Below are positions 10,320-20,748 of a stretch of 25,177 nucleotides of DNA, piece by piece. How positions within the stretch are numbered: position 1 is the stretch's first letter; each line of letters starts with the position of its first letter. Source of the stretch: Glomus cerebriforme. Taxonomy: Eukaryota > Glomeromycota > Glomeromycetes > Glomerales > Glomeraceae. The stretch spans positions 1-25,177 of the forward strand of contig QKYT01001012.1 of NCBI GenBank assembly GCA_003550305.1, written 5' to 3'. Below the pieces are notes generated by a model. It had not been told where the DNA came from, made no database searches, and saw only the letters and a program-made list of their open reading frames with translations. Position numbers and translations under genes: made by a program.

Positions 10320-11365
10320 AATCTTTTTATATATAGTAANTAGGAATNTAAAATATAGAAGAGATAATNTCAAGCAAAAAATTAATGACAAAATTTTAGA
10401 AATTTAGAAATTGTAATATAGATTTATTGAAATTGTATGAATTGTTTTTTTTAATAAGAAAGATATATTTTTAATTTTAGGGCTTAATTTCCATTATTTT
10501 TCGTGTATATTTAATTGGAGTATTATGCATTTGATAGAATAATTGATGATTTTTATAACAGAGAATATTATGAATTACAGGTTTTTTTGATTTCCCTCCT
10601 CCCGTTGTTGTTCCTCCAAAGAATAATTATACTTAAAATAAGAATTTGATAATTAATAAGTTACAATAATGGTTAAATAAATATGTAAATTGATTGTAAA
10701 TTGATTAAAATTACTTAATAAATTTACCTGTTGATGATTCTTTTTTTCTATACTTCAGTTGATGTTGAAAAGTGTTACAATACTATTCCTTTTTGTTTTA
10801 GGTATCGCATGAATTGTGGCACATACTGAGCAAGCACATGCATGTATGGAGTAACATCTGTACGCAGATACATACCTTCTTGTTGATTGGCACTATTCAG
10901 ATTACTAATAGTAGGATGACAAAAATCACGAACCCATTGCTTTGCATTAGCTTCAAATTGGTNAATTTCCTCATCTGTTATGGATTTTTGACGCATTATT
11001 TTATAAAGATGATAAAATTCACACCAAAGGTATTCAATATCTTGTTCTCTTGTAGTTTGTTTGTCCTTCAAAAAGATGTTTAACCTGAAAATCTTTCAAT
11101 ATTTTTTTCTTATCAGAACCCATAAGAGATGTCCATTTCCATTTTCCATTTTTTGTAGTAAGAGGATAAAATTCAAAATGAATATGCAGTCTTTTCATTT
11201 CTGCAATTATCAATNGTTGTGTATTATTTGCAAAATCTTTTTGTCTGACGAGTTCATAAAATAAACATTGAAAAAGTACATCAGAAATTCGCAGCATAAG
11301 ATGTAATTCATCTGTTATCCAATTATTTTGATCAATTTCTTGAAAAAGCATCATATTTTTACATC

Positions 11366-11431
11366 CTATAATGAAATTTAATTTTTAATTAATCACACTA
11401 AATAAAATTTACATTAAAAACACATACTTAC
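11366..11431 (-). other. Intron in the decayed multi-exon gene
   Basis: GTAAGTATGT...TTTCATTATAG, 66 bp. The split glycine codon (G|GA) joins the WLNSKNTR and CKNMMLFQEI frames cleanly. Confidence 0.7.
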
Positions 11432-11696
11432 CACGTGTGTTTTTTGAGTTTAACCATACTTTTTCCATATCATATNNTTCATCTTTATNACAATTACAAT
11501 ATAAGCAAAAGTAATTTGATGTTNNAGCATTGATTCCCAAAACTAATGCTGCAAATTTCCAATCATCCGAAAAAAACAATTCAACTGGCTAAATTGTATT
11601 ATTTGAATCTTTATATCCATTAATTTTTAGTTGTTCAAGTTCATGTGAAAATTTGGCTGATACGATAGATAAAGAATCATAAGATTTTTTCCCTAT

Positions 11697-11807
11697 ATAT
11701 AAACAAATACTTTGTATAACAAATATTAATGTATATTAATAAATCATGTACTGTAATACACTTATATAGTAGTATATAATAAAATTAAAAATTAATAATG
11801 TATATAA
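11697..11807. repeat. 105-bp insertion with TTATATA direct repeats inside a reading frame
   Basis: The minus-strand frame reads HQYRYLY up to about 11802 and resumes with LYIGKKSYDSL at about 11702. The two are 105 bp apart, each preceded by TTATATA. The insert is a multiple of three but carries an in-frame TAA (11736-11738). GT...AG removal from the adjacent GTATTT to ATATAG would take out 119 bp and break the frame, so a simple intron does not explain it. Confidence 0.5.
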
Positions 11808-12623
11808 ATACCTGTATTGATGAGTAGGATTTAAAACAGCTTCTTCTTCATTAAGAATACACATAGTAAACATTACATGCTTTTGCTTTCTCCTCACATT
11901 TCTCCCATTTTCACTCAATTTAATATTAATCTTATCATCAACTTTTAAAATAAGAGGTGTTGAATTTGTTAAAATAGGAACTATAATATCTAATATAGAT
12001 AAAATAGACTGGCATATACCACTACCTACATCACCATCATTAAGTTCTATTCCGCTACTCATATTTTGTTGACTCTCATTATCATTATCATCATCAAAAT
12101 TAATGCTATTAATGTTAAATAATTTGATTGAAATAAGGATTTTCATTATATTTGTGATTTTATTATGGCATTTTTCAATTACATATTCCCTTATTAAATT
12201 TGAAACAACTTTGGCTAGTCTACGATAATCATCATGCTAAATTAATGTTTCATCACAAGCACAGATGATTGAATCTAAATGTTGCGTAAAATTAGTAATA
12301 TTATTAAAATAGAAATGTAATTTTACAATTTCACTATTAATTTTAAGAACTATAGTTTCAATTGTTGCTATAATTTCTTCAGATGATGAGGTAAATTTAT
12401 TTTCTTTGAAAATTGTTAAAGTTTGTGCTGCAATTTCCTTTCCAAACATAGTAATACGTTTATTTTTTTGTGATTGTGACATAAGTTCAGTAAAACATCT
12501 TTTGCGATTAGTAGGTATAATAGTTTNTTTTNTAATAATTTCANGCATTTGTTGTAAAAAACNTATGTCTAAACCAAAAAGTATTGTGCCAGCAACTCGT
12601 GAATTGGGCTTATTACATATTTC

Positions 12624-12698
12624 CTATAATAAAGATTATTAAATATAATAAATTTACAATTTAATTGCCTAAATTAAATATAAAATTATCAAACTTAC
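12624..12698 (-). other. Intron in the decayed multi-exon gene
   Basis: GTAAGTTTGA...TTTATTATAG, 75 bp. Removing it joins the SLFLK and EICNKPNSRV frames in phase 0, so splice signals persist in the decayed copy. Confidence 0.65.
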
Positions 12699-13175
12699 TT
12701 TTAAAAATAAAGAANCTGCTGCTCNAGCTGATNATAAACTATATCTTGANTTTATTTGTCNATTTTCNTCCATCNATTCAATAATATATTTAACTGCAAT
12801 TTTGCGTGAAAATTGATACTGTGTTTTACATAAAACTGTTAGTNCACTTAATGTTGTTTCTANTTGATAATTATTAGGAANCNTATAATTTATTCCCTTT
12901 TCTTTTCTAGTNTAAATTACTTTTGTAGGATATTGTCCAAGAGATATAATTTTGTATGATTGGGAATAATTTTTGCCACCAAATTTTCTAACAGCATGAA
13001 TATATGGGTTGGAAGGATAATTATGAAAAAAGGTATGTTGTGTATTTTCATAATTAACTAGAGTAAGCTCTTTGTTTGGAGTTTCTTGAAAGCGGTCACA
13101 AGTTACTGGAGTTTGAAATTATAATAAATTATTTGGACCTTCAGTTTCACTTAATGGATTTCGAAATATAATAAA

Positions 13176-13799
13176 CTGTATTAAAGCATATTTTATTAAA
13201 ATATTATATAAATAANTTTAAAACAAGTACAATTTAGAATATTTTAAACAAATATAAAATTTTTAACTTATTACTTCATCAAATTTATTAAATTCTTAAC
13301 TTCCTTTTATAGTATATTTCACTTTCCTTTTTAGAGTGTGCCCAAAATGTAAACAACTTTGAGCTTAAGAATATGATCAGAGTATGATTAACTTTAAAAA
13401 GAGACATCAAAACAGGAGAAGACGTAATTAATGATGGAGGCATGTTGCGATTATTTTGACGTATTTATCACAGGATAATCACATGTATAATAATACAATT
13501 TCTTAAATATCACATAGATGATATTATGGAAATGAGCTGCATCCGCCCATATGATTATATTTTGAAATCAATTTAAAAGTTATTATTTTATTTTAAAAGT
13601 TTTTAAAGTTAAAATATATACAAAAAATAATAAAAAATATTAGGAATAAAAAAAAAAATAATAAACAAATTACTTATCATTTTAAAGTATAATATTCAAA
13701 AAAAAAAAAAAAAAAAAATATTAAAATAAAGAAAATGTATATCTTGCAGGGTGCAACATCATTATTCATTCTCCCAATTTGTTATCCCCCATATTATAC
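13176..13799. other. Intergenic A+T-rich DNA
   Basis: No supported gene. A short possible upstream coding fragment of the decayed gene near 13270-13300 (minus, KEVKNLINLMK before GTAATAAG) is too short to call. An A run of about 19 lies near 13700. Around 13360-13540 the sequence is less A-rich, without a long frame. Confidence 0.5.
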
Positions 13800-14085
13800 C
13801 TCCGATTTTCATTTTTACTATTTATTCTAGAACTTAGAATTTTTTCGAGATGTGAAATTCTATTTGTTACATGTTAATCATCACATAATTTAATTTTGGC
13901 CTAAAATTTTAATTCTGGCCAGAATTTCTATTTTTTAGATACTTGTGTAATATTATACGAACCAAAAAAAGGCAATTTAATTCCTTTTCAAAATCAAATT
14001 TAGGATACACAAGACTCCAAAAAAGGACATTTTCTTGATTTCAGCCAGAATTACTGAATTAGGAAAATTCCCAGCGATGTATAAA
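13800..14085. repeat. Second, diverged copy of the 8-kb element core
   Basis: Its order of short matches follows 8056-8290: CATTTTTACTATTTATTCTAG, then TTTGTTACATGTTAATCATC (TTTGTCACATATTATTCATT at 8102), then TTCTGGCCAGAAT, ACCAAAAAAAGGCAATTT and CCCAGCGATGTA. The terminal inverted repeats are not recognisable here, so only the core is called. Confidence 0.55.
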
Positions 14086-14271
14086 TGTCTTATCTAGATT
14101 TACTTTTTAAAATAAATAGGTTTATCTGTTTTTTATAAACCTTATTTTTTCTATAAGAATATATAGTATTACCAGAATCTATAATATGTAAGAATCTTTT
14201 TTATATAAACTATATTATTATTATTACCTATTACAGGCATTTAATAATACTTTTGTAAATAGGCAAATTTA

Positions 14272-14460
14272 GCGGAGCAGAATCACGTAATCATAATGAA
14301 TATCTATCACCCCTCGCATTACACCTTCATTTTCATTTTTTCTAAGTATTTTAGGGACTTGAAATTTTTTCGATAAATGAAATCCTATTTATCATCTGTT
14401 ATTTGTTACGTGCATAATTCCGGGCAAAAATTTTAAAAAAATCACGTGATTCTACTCCGC
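14272..14460. mobile_element. 189-bp MITE with 20-bp inverted ends and TTTA duplications
   Basis: The left end GCGGAGCAGAATCACGTAAT pairs with the right end, which read on the other strand is GCGGAGTAGAATCACGTGAT (2 differences in 20). Both ends are flanked by TTTA (14268-14271 and 14461-14464), a plausible target-site duplication. The interior shares CATTTTCATTTTTTCTAAG and GAAATTTTTTCGATAAATGA with the copy at 13.8 kb. No coding capacity. Confidence 0.75.
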
Positions 14461-14969
14461 TTTAGACGTACCCTTATCACTGTATTAATCACGTGATATT
14501 TACTCTATTTATACAGGGTGTACAGGATAATAGCCCTTTGTAAATTGCTATAATTTATAAAGTATTATGATTGTATCAGTAGCCGAAGGTTGAATTCATT
14601 TATTCATTTTACGCGTAACTTTGTGTATCTATTCATTTTAGAACCCCAAAAAAATGGGGACTTTTAACACAAAGAAGGTTCTACTTTGTTTGGATGCTCT
14701 AACTATAATCATTATGATCAAAATAAGCAATAGTTACGCAATCCTTCATACGCGCAATTGCGCAGTATAATATTAGTAACAATTTTTTGTTATATAGAAT
14801 GGGAATTTTTTTATTATAAGGCTTTTGTTTTCTTTGGCTTGTGTAATCTTTGTTTGGGAACTGAGATTATAAATTAAACCGCTATTGTTATCTTTATTCT
14901 CTTTCCTTGTTTTTTAATACATTTTCTTTGATAAAATATACAACTAACTTGGCTGTGAAAAAAAAATAA
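14461..14969. promoter_or_regulatory. Upstream region of the NBR1-like gene
   Basis: No gene. It contains TACAGGGTGTACAGGATAAT at 14513, which resembles a mariner-type terminus. At about 14650-14665 there is a CCCCA/TGGGG stem within AGAACC/GGTTCT arms, and near 14753 a GCGCAATTGCGC palindrome. A pyrimidine-rich run (TTCTCTTTCCTTG near 14899) lies about 60 bp upstream of the start codon. Which part acts as promoter cannot be told from sequence alone. Confidence 0.4.
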
Positions 14970-17900
14970 ATGGAATCACAACTTCAAGTAAATTTTAAGG
15001 TCTCCTGTACTTCGGATCCTACTGTGCTTCGAAGACTAAATTTTGTAAAGAATTCGGACCTTACGTATTCTTCTTTATATTCTAAGGTATTGATTTACAT
15101 TTTTATATTTTGTTTTTGACATTTGAAATAAGAGTGAAGAGAAATAAGTAACTATAATGAAATTACCAAGTTACAAGTCTCAAGTTGTTTGACTTTCTTA
15201 TTATTTAGTATCATTATATGGTTTTTTTTAAAGCATAATAATATATATATAGAATACATTTTTTTTATAATAAGTTTATAATTTCTCGAACTAAGTATTG
15301 AAAACCCGTTAATTTTGCTGCGGAAAAATATTCATCATTTTTCACAATTTATTGATAATATTATTAGCTTTCGGCTCTTTTTAAATTGGATAATTTTAAA
15401 ATTCGATATACTGATGAAGATGGTGATGCCATCAATATTGATAATGACAGAGAACTCGAAGATGCCATTGACCATGCTTTGAATTCAGGAAAAAATAAGG
15501 CTAGAGTTGTGATTAGGTTAAGCCTGGAAAAAACGGACACTCAAGTCTCCATTCAACAAGAAGATTCTAGCAATAATTCAAATAAAAGCGACAACTTTAC
15601 AGCAGGTAAAATGGTTTGATGATAATTTAACATTTTGCCAACCCTATAAACATCTATAAACTACTTTTTTTTACCTCTAATGCTGCGCCACAAATAGATA
15701 ATTCTCAATTATCATCTGAATTTGGCACAAATAATGAAGCTAATCCTGAAGAATATCCTTTCGAAAGAGTTCTTAATACAGGAATCAAAAATCTTCAGGA
15801 TATGGTACAGACTTTTGTAACCCAATTGAGTACCACAATTGAACGGGATTTGTCTAATAAGAATCTTAACGTGTCTCAGCAACATCAATTAAATAACGGA
15901 GACAATTCTCACAACGTTAATAGTAATGATTCGCCAATTAAAAATTCTTCGTTTGAGGCACGTCAAATTTCTAAAATTGAAGTACCAACTTCATCAGGTA
16001 TAATTAATTTCGTTTATAATGATTTTAATTTTTATAAACTATTTACAATCTCTTTTGTAATTTCTTATAGAACCTGTTGTGCATGATGGTGTAATGTGTG
16101 ATTGTTGTAACAATATTATCCGTGGAATGAGATGGAAGTGTACATCTTGTTCAAACTATGATTTATGCCAAGTTTGTAAATCCAAATCACCAAGCATTCA
16201 TCGTCATCCAAATTGTCATGTGTTCCGACCTATTCCATATCCAAGAACTTCCAATCATACACCTCGTATGTATTATCCAAATCTTTTGAATTCAATTCTA
16301 TAATACAAGATAACTCATTTCATCGTAATATGAAATTAGGTCCGGAAAATTTGCATTCTGCTACTTGTGACTATTGTGAATCAGTAATCTTTGGAATACG
16401 TCATAAGTGTATTAATTGCCCAGATTTTGACTTGTGTAGTAACTGCATTTGTATGTAAATAATTGTCATTTCTTTGTTTTTAAAAATAACTATTTACTCA
16501 CACTTGATTTATTTTTATAGCACTTGCACCAACCCAACACCCTAATCACACATTTATGCCTATCCATAAACCTGGTGAACCCGAAATCAAAATTCCAGGT
16601 ATTTACCTTTTACTATAGTCTTTAATAATTTGATGACTTTGAGATCCATGAATTTAACATCATATTTTATCTAAACTTTAATATGTAGATGCTGCTTTTC
16701 ATCCTGGAATTAGATGCGATGGTTGCCACAAACCAATCAATGGTATTAGATTTAAGGTGTGAATTATTATATTAATAATTTGATATTTGTTGGTAACTTT
16801 AATTCAAATATTTATTTTTAATTTATCGAGTAGTGCGGAAATTGTCCTGATTTCGATCTTTGCGGGAATTGCGAGGCATCTCCTCTTAAAAAACATGATC
16901 CTAATCATGTTTTTATTAAGTTCAAGAGACCTGTTCCGTCTCCGATATCATCAACTACTCCTTTACTTCCATTCTTTTATTCTACAGATGTCAAGGTCTG
17001 CAAATCAAAAGAATGTAAACAAAAATCACACTCGAAAGAAATGGAGTCTACTACAAATAATAGTATAGTTGAATCTAGACCCTCTTCGACTGTTAGTTTA
17101 GTCTCCAAAGCTACTATTCAAAACCCACCAATTTCGATTGTCAGGACATCAAGGTAATTAATTATTATTCGCATCTTGGTTTATTAAATAAATCGATACT
17201 AAATGTTTTTTTTTAAAAAAATTTTATCAGTGACCCTGTTGTTAGTAGGGCACCAATTGATCTCTACGAGCCATTGCATACCACTTCAATCAATTCATCT
17301 GCAAAACCTCAGTCGCAAAATGATAGTTCATCGTCTTCATGTTCTATTTTGCCTACACAAGTTCCCTTGCCTGAGATGTCATCTACACCTTCTCCATCCG
17401 TTTCAAACATTAATACGAGTCTTGATTCGAATAATTACTTTACTCCTTTGTTTCTTAAAAAACCGGTAGCAGAATCAGTTTCACAGAATTCATCAGAAAA
17501 AGCTTTTGATGCTTCAATGTTAAATTCCTGCTTTATTGAAGATGTAAACGTACCAGACGGTACAGTACTCGTACCACAAGCTCAATTTTTAAAGATCTGG
17601 AAAATGTCTAATAACGGTAGTATTACGGTAAGTAATCATTATGATTTAAAAATATAACTTATTTTAAATTATAATATATTGACCCATTTTTAATATTTTT
17701 AAACGTTTTAGTGGCCTGAAAGCACAGTTCTACAATATGTTGGTGGACAACGTATGTTTAACGATGCTTTGATTAAATCTGGTGAAGAAGCTGGTGTACC
17801 AAAAATCCCTGTTGGTCCTGTTGAAGTTGGCAAAACTGTTTGTATTTCCGCGGATCTTCAAGCTCCTCCTGAACCGGGAAAATACGTTTCGTCAGTACCA

Positions 17901-18825
17901 TACTAATCATAATAAAACCAATAATTTTATCAGCTTATTAATATTTTTATTTAAACTTTGTACAGATTCTGGCGATTGACAGATAGTGAGGGTAATCGAT
18001 TTGGACACAAAGTTTGGTGTGATATTACAGTAGAAGTTGTCGATCAATCATCCAACATGTCTTCTTCTTCAATGATCTTCCCCGTATTGAATTATGACCA
18101 ACAATCTATTTCGGCTAGATCTAACGACACCTCAGTTCCAGTATCTTTAAATACAAATACCCTCGCATCTTCAGAAATTGAAAGACTTCAAAATGACGAC
18201 GATATTTCACGTGATCAAGTTTCATCTGTATCTTCTTTAACGGCATTAAAATATAATAGAAAATTAGAAAATAGATTTGAAATTGAAAGTCAATCTGATC
18301 TTTATGATTCAGATGAGGAATCCGATGATGATTCTTCAATTGCTTCAAGCACAGATTCATCTCAAGATTTTATTGTTGTAGAAAAAGATTCAGATGATGA
18401 TATGCAAATGCAACGTGGAAGAAGCGCTCAACCATATATTATGAACCAAGGTTTAAATGAAGGTGAAACTAAGAATGACACACAATCTGAGGTGAGACCT
18501 TTGGTTGAAAATGTCCAAAGTTCATCTCTTTTTTCGTCCATTGATGCTTCATCCGTCGAAAATGTTGCATCATTACAACCTATTGTCACTGACGAATCTC
18601 AATTTAGTGAAGAAAAAATTCCAGAGAATTATCAAAAAGCATTAACATCTTTGAATGATATGGTATTTGATTTTTAATTATGGTATATTAATTTATATTA
18701 GATTTTCAAGTTTAATTAACATGGATTTTATCAATTTAAAGGGATTCAATAATAACGAGATGAATCTTAAGCTTTTGAAGGAACATGACGGAGATTTGGA
18801 GAAAATAATCAATATCCTTATTTAA
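14970..18825 (+). CDS. NBR1: NBR1-type selective autophagy receptor (PB1-ZZx3-FW-LIR-UBA)
   Basis: Twelve exons join in frame to 937 aa: 14970-15086, 15368-15605, 15698-15997, 16071-16265, 16310-16450, 16521-16598, 16689-16756, 16834-17153, 17231-17627, 17712-17890, 17966-18662 and 18742-18825. Residues 5-85 form a PB1 domain with a basic Lys10 and an acidic loop (YTDEDGD, about 53-59; DNDRELED), so it could self-polymerise. Three ZZ fingers start at Cys228, Cys303 and Cys366. An FW domain spans about 585-702 ([26 protein letters not shown]). An LC3-interacting motif DFIVV lies at about 812-816 among Ser/Asp. The UBA at about 910-937 begins MGF and has its own last exon. In the family, PB1 oligomerises, FW and ZZ bind cargo, UBA binds ubiquitin, and the LIR binds Atg8 on the phagophore. 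The acceptor at 15697 is the least certain junction; 17890 uses GTCAGT. Confidence 0.9.
18369..18380 (+). other. LC3/Atg8-interacting motif in the NBR1-like protein
   Basis: It encodes F-I-V-V preceded by Ser-Ser-Gln-Asp and followed by Glu-Lys-Asp-Ser-Asp-Asp-Asp, fitting [WFY]-x-x-[LIV] with acidic flanks. Its place between FW and UBA matches the main LIR of animal NBR1, which has a Tyr in the aromatic position. This is a motif call only; binding is inferred. Confidence 0.6.
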
Positions 18826-19101
18826 AACGTAACATAATTAATATATGACGATCATAATTATCATATTTATTTTTTTTTTTATTTGTTATGATATTCTTTC
18901 AAAATTTTACATTTTAAAAGGTATCTGTAAATCATGAACATTGATCTGCTTATTAAATAAATACAACGATAAATTTTACTTGTATTACTATTGGTATTTA
19001 GTCACGTATTTGAATAAACCAATGAAATGATGGATTTTAATTTGGAAATTGAGCCAATATTTAACTATGCTCATTTAAATTAGCGAATACAATTTACAAA
19101 T
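18826..19101. promoter_or_regulatory. NBR1 3' end and lipoyl synthase promoter region
   Basis: A 276-bp gap between two genes on the same strand. AAATAAAT near 18954 may serve polyadenylation of the first gene. A CCAAT sequence at 19019-19023 lies about 80 bp upstream of the lipoyl synthase ATG, a usual position for a fungal CCAAT box. No open frame. Confidence 0.4.
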
Positions 19102-20734
19102 ATGAATTCTATGCAAGTTCAGAATGCTTTCTTTTTTGTAAAAGCTTTTGGATATATCCTAAGGTCAAGATCTATATATAAAAATGCTTACTTGGTAGGT
19201 CAATATTTATTAGTAATACAATAATAATGATAAACACTGAACCTGGAACTAAATCTCTACTACTGCTAGCAAATCCAACGTTCCTCCAATATCTCGAAAC
19301 AGCTACAAAATACTACAGATATTGACACAACGGAAAATCCTACTAGAATTTCTCGATTTTCCGAAAAACTTGCATCCGGACCAAGCTTGGATGATTTTAT
19401 TATTGCAAATTCGAAAATAGAAAAATTGAATTTAGATTTGCAAAACACACTAGTAACTAACGAAAAGAGTAAGAAGATACCGTAAGCACAATAGTCTTTG
19501 TCTTTGTATACTTTTTAGGTAGTTCTATTCATCTTAGTAATGTTTATTCTAAAAATAAAAATATAAATTTAATACCAAATCACTTCTGAAATTATTAAAG
19601 ATATCGTCGACTTCCAGAGTGGCTCAAAACAAAGGTTCCCGTTGGAGCTAATTTTGCTAGAATAAAACGTGATCTAAGAGGTTTAAATCTCCATACAGTA
19701 AGTAAAATAAAATATTACTTTAAGTGTTTGTATAGTTTATAATAAATACATTATTATATTACGATAGGTATGTGAGGAGGCAAGGTGCCCAAACATTGGA
19801 GATTGTTGGGGTGGAGGCGAACATAAAACTGCTACCGCGACCATTATGCTAATGGGTGATGAGTGTACAAGAGGCTGTAGATTTTGTTCCGTAAAAACAA
19901 GTAGAACTCCAAAACCTTTAGATCAAAATGAACCAGAGAATGTAGCCAACGCAATTTCCAAATGGGGTTTGGACTACATTGTACTGACTTCTGTGGATAG
20001 AGATGGTACTGTATACAATACAAATTTTTCACACACTCTCATATTATGATATATTAAATTGAAAATTTATAGATTTATCAGATGGAGGATCAGAACATTT
20101 TGCAAAAACCGTTCGTTTGCTCAAAAAGAAGTATACTTGTCTATTTATATTTATAAATCGATCTATTATATATATAGAATATGTATTAATTAATTTTTTT
20201 TTTTGTAGAGCGCCACATATTCTTGTAGAATGTCTTACTGGAGATTTTCAAGGCAATCTTGATTGTGTGACGAAACTTGCAACTTCTGGTTTAGATGTCT
20301 ACGCACATAATATTGAAACAGTCGAGAGTTTAACTTCATGTATAAGAGATCGAAGAGCGACGTTCAGACAAAGCTTGAACGTATTAGAGCACGCAAAAAA
20401 GATAAAACCAAGTTTGATTACAAAGACCAGTATAATGCTTGGTGTCGGTGAAACAGATGAAGAAGTTTTAGATGCAATGAAAGAATTACGTAAAGTTAAT
20501 GTTGACTGTGTTACTTTGGGTCAATATATGAGACCAACAAAAAGAAATATGAAAGTTCAAGAGTATATTGCACCGGAAAAATTTGATTATTGGGCAAAAA
20601 TTGGTAATGATTTGGGATTTTTATATACTGCATCAGGACCCTTAGTGAGAAGTAGTTATAAGGCAGGTGAATTTTACATTGGAAATATTTTGAGAAGTAA
20701 ACATGAGGAAAATATCCATCTATCCGATAATTAA
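19102..20734 (+). CDS. LIP5: Lipoyl synthase, mitochondrial
   Basis: Six exons give 407 aa: 19102-19194, 19270-19481, 19601-19697, 19768-20005, 20073-20130 and 20209-20734. The family is a radical-SAM enzyme that inserts two sulfurs at C6 and C8 of protein-bound octanoate to make lipoate for pyruvate and 2-oxoglutarate dehydrogenases and glycine cleavage H protein. Both iron-sulfur cluster signatures are complete: the auxiliary cluster Cys136-x4-Cys141-x5-Cys147 ([12 protein letters not shown]) and the radical-SAM Cys167-x3-Cys171-x2-Cys174 (CTRGCRFC). The C-terminal RSSYKAGE motif, which completes the auxiliary site, is present. Exon 1 supplies a start plus an Arg/Lys-rich, acid-free leader ([12 protein letters not shown]) typical of a mitochondrial presequence, and it joins exon 2 in phase 0. 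Length is close to yeast Lip5. All donors are GT and all acceptors AG. The first exon is the least certain part. Yeast calls it LIP5, animals LIAS. Confidence 0.95.
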
Positions 20735-20742
20735 TTTAATAT

Positions 20743-20748
20743 AATAAA
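20743..20748 (+). terminator. AATAAA polyadenylation signal candidate
   Basis: AATAAA lies only nine bases after the lipoyl synthase stop. Another A-rich AATAAA-like stretch occurs near 20797, so the distal one may be used instead. Confidence 0.35.

Larger units (their letters stand above)
10477..13175 (-). pseudogene. Multi-exon repeat-family protein, degenerate
   Basis: A long coding unit can be followed on the minus strand. Exon A is 13175-12699 (after TTTAATACAG; NPYIHAVRKFGGKNYSQSYK, then a serine/arginine-rich stretch). Intron 12698-12624 is followed by exon B 12623-11432 (cysteine knuckle CLYC after FFSDDWKF). Intron 11431-11366 precedes exon C 11365 to about 10729 (NNWITDELHLMLRISD; TPYMHVLAQYVPQFMRYL; then SIEKKNH after a shift). 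A last block near 10626-10477 has LFFGGTTTGGG. In-frame stops lie at 13119-13121, 12237-12239, 11589-11591 and 10775-10777, and frameshifts at about 11075 and 10757. The architecture matches, from memory, a large uncharacterised Rhizophagus repeat family. Transposase descent is possible but unproven. Confidence 0.6.

Noticed and set aside
17958..18677. Treating the 239-codon frame as the terminal NBR1 exon
   Set aside because: Splicing at 18663 to 18742 restores a canonical UBA ending at 18825, which fits the family better than a Val-Phe-Asp-Phe stop.
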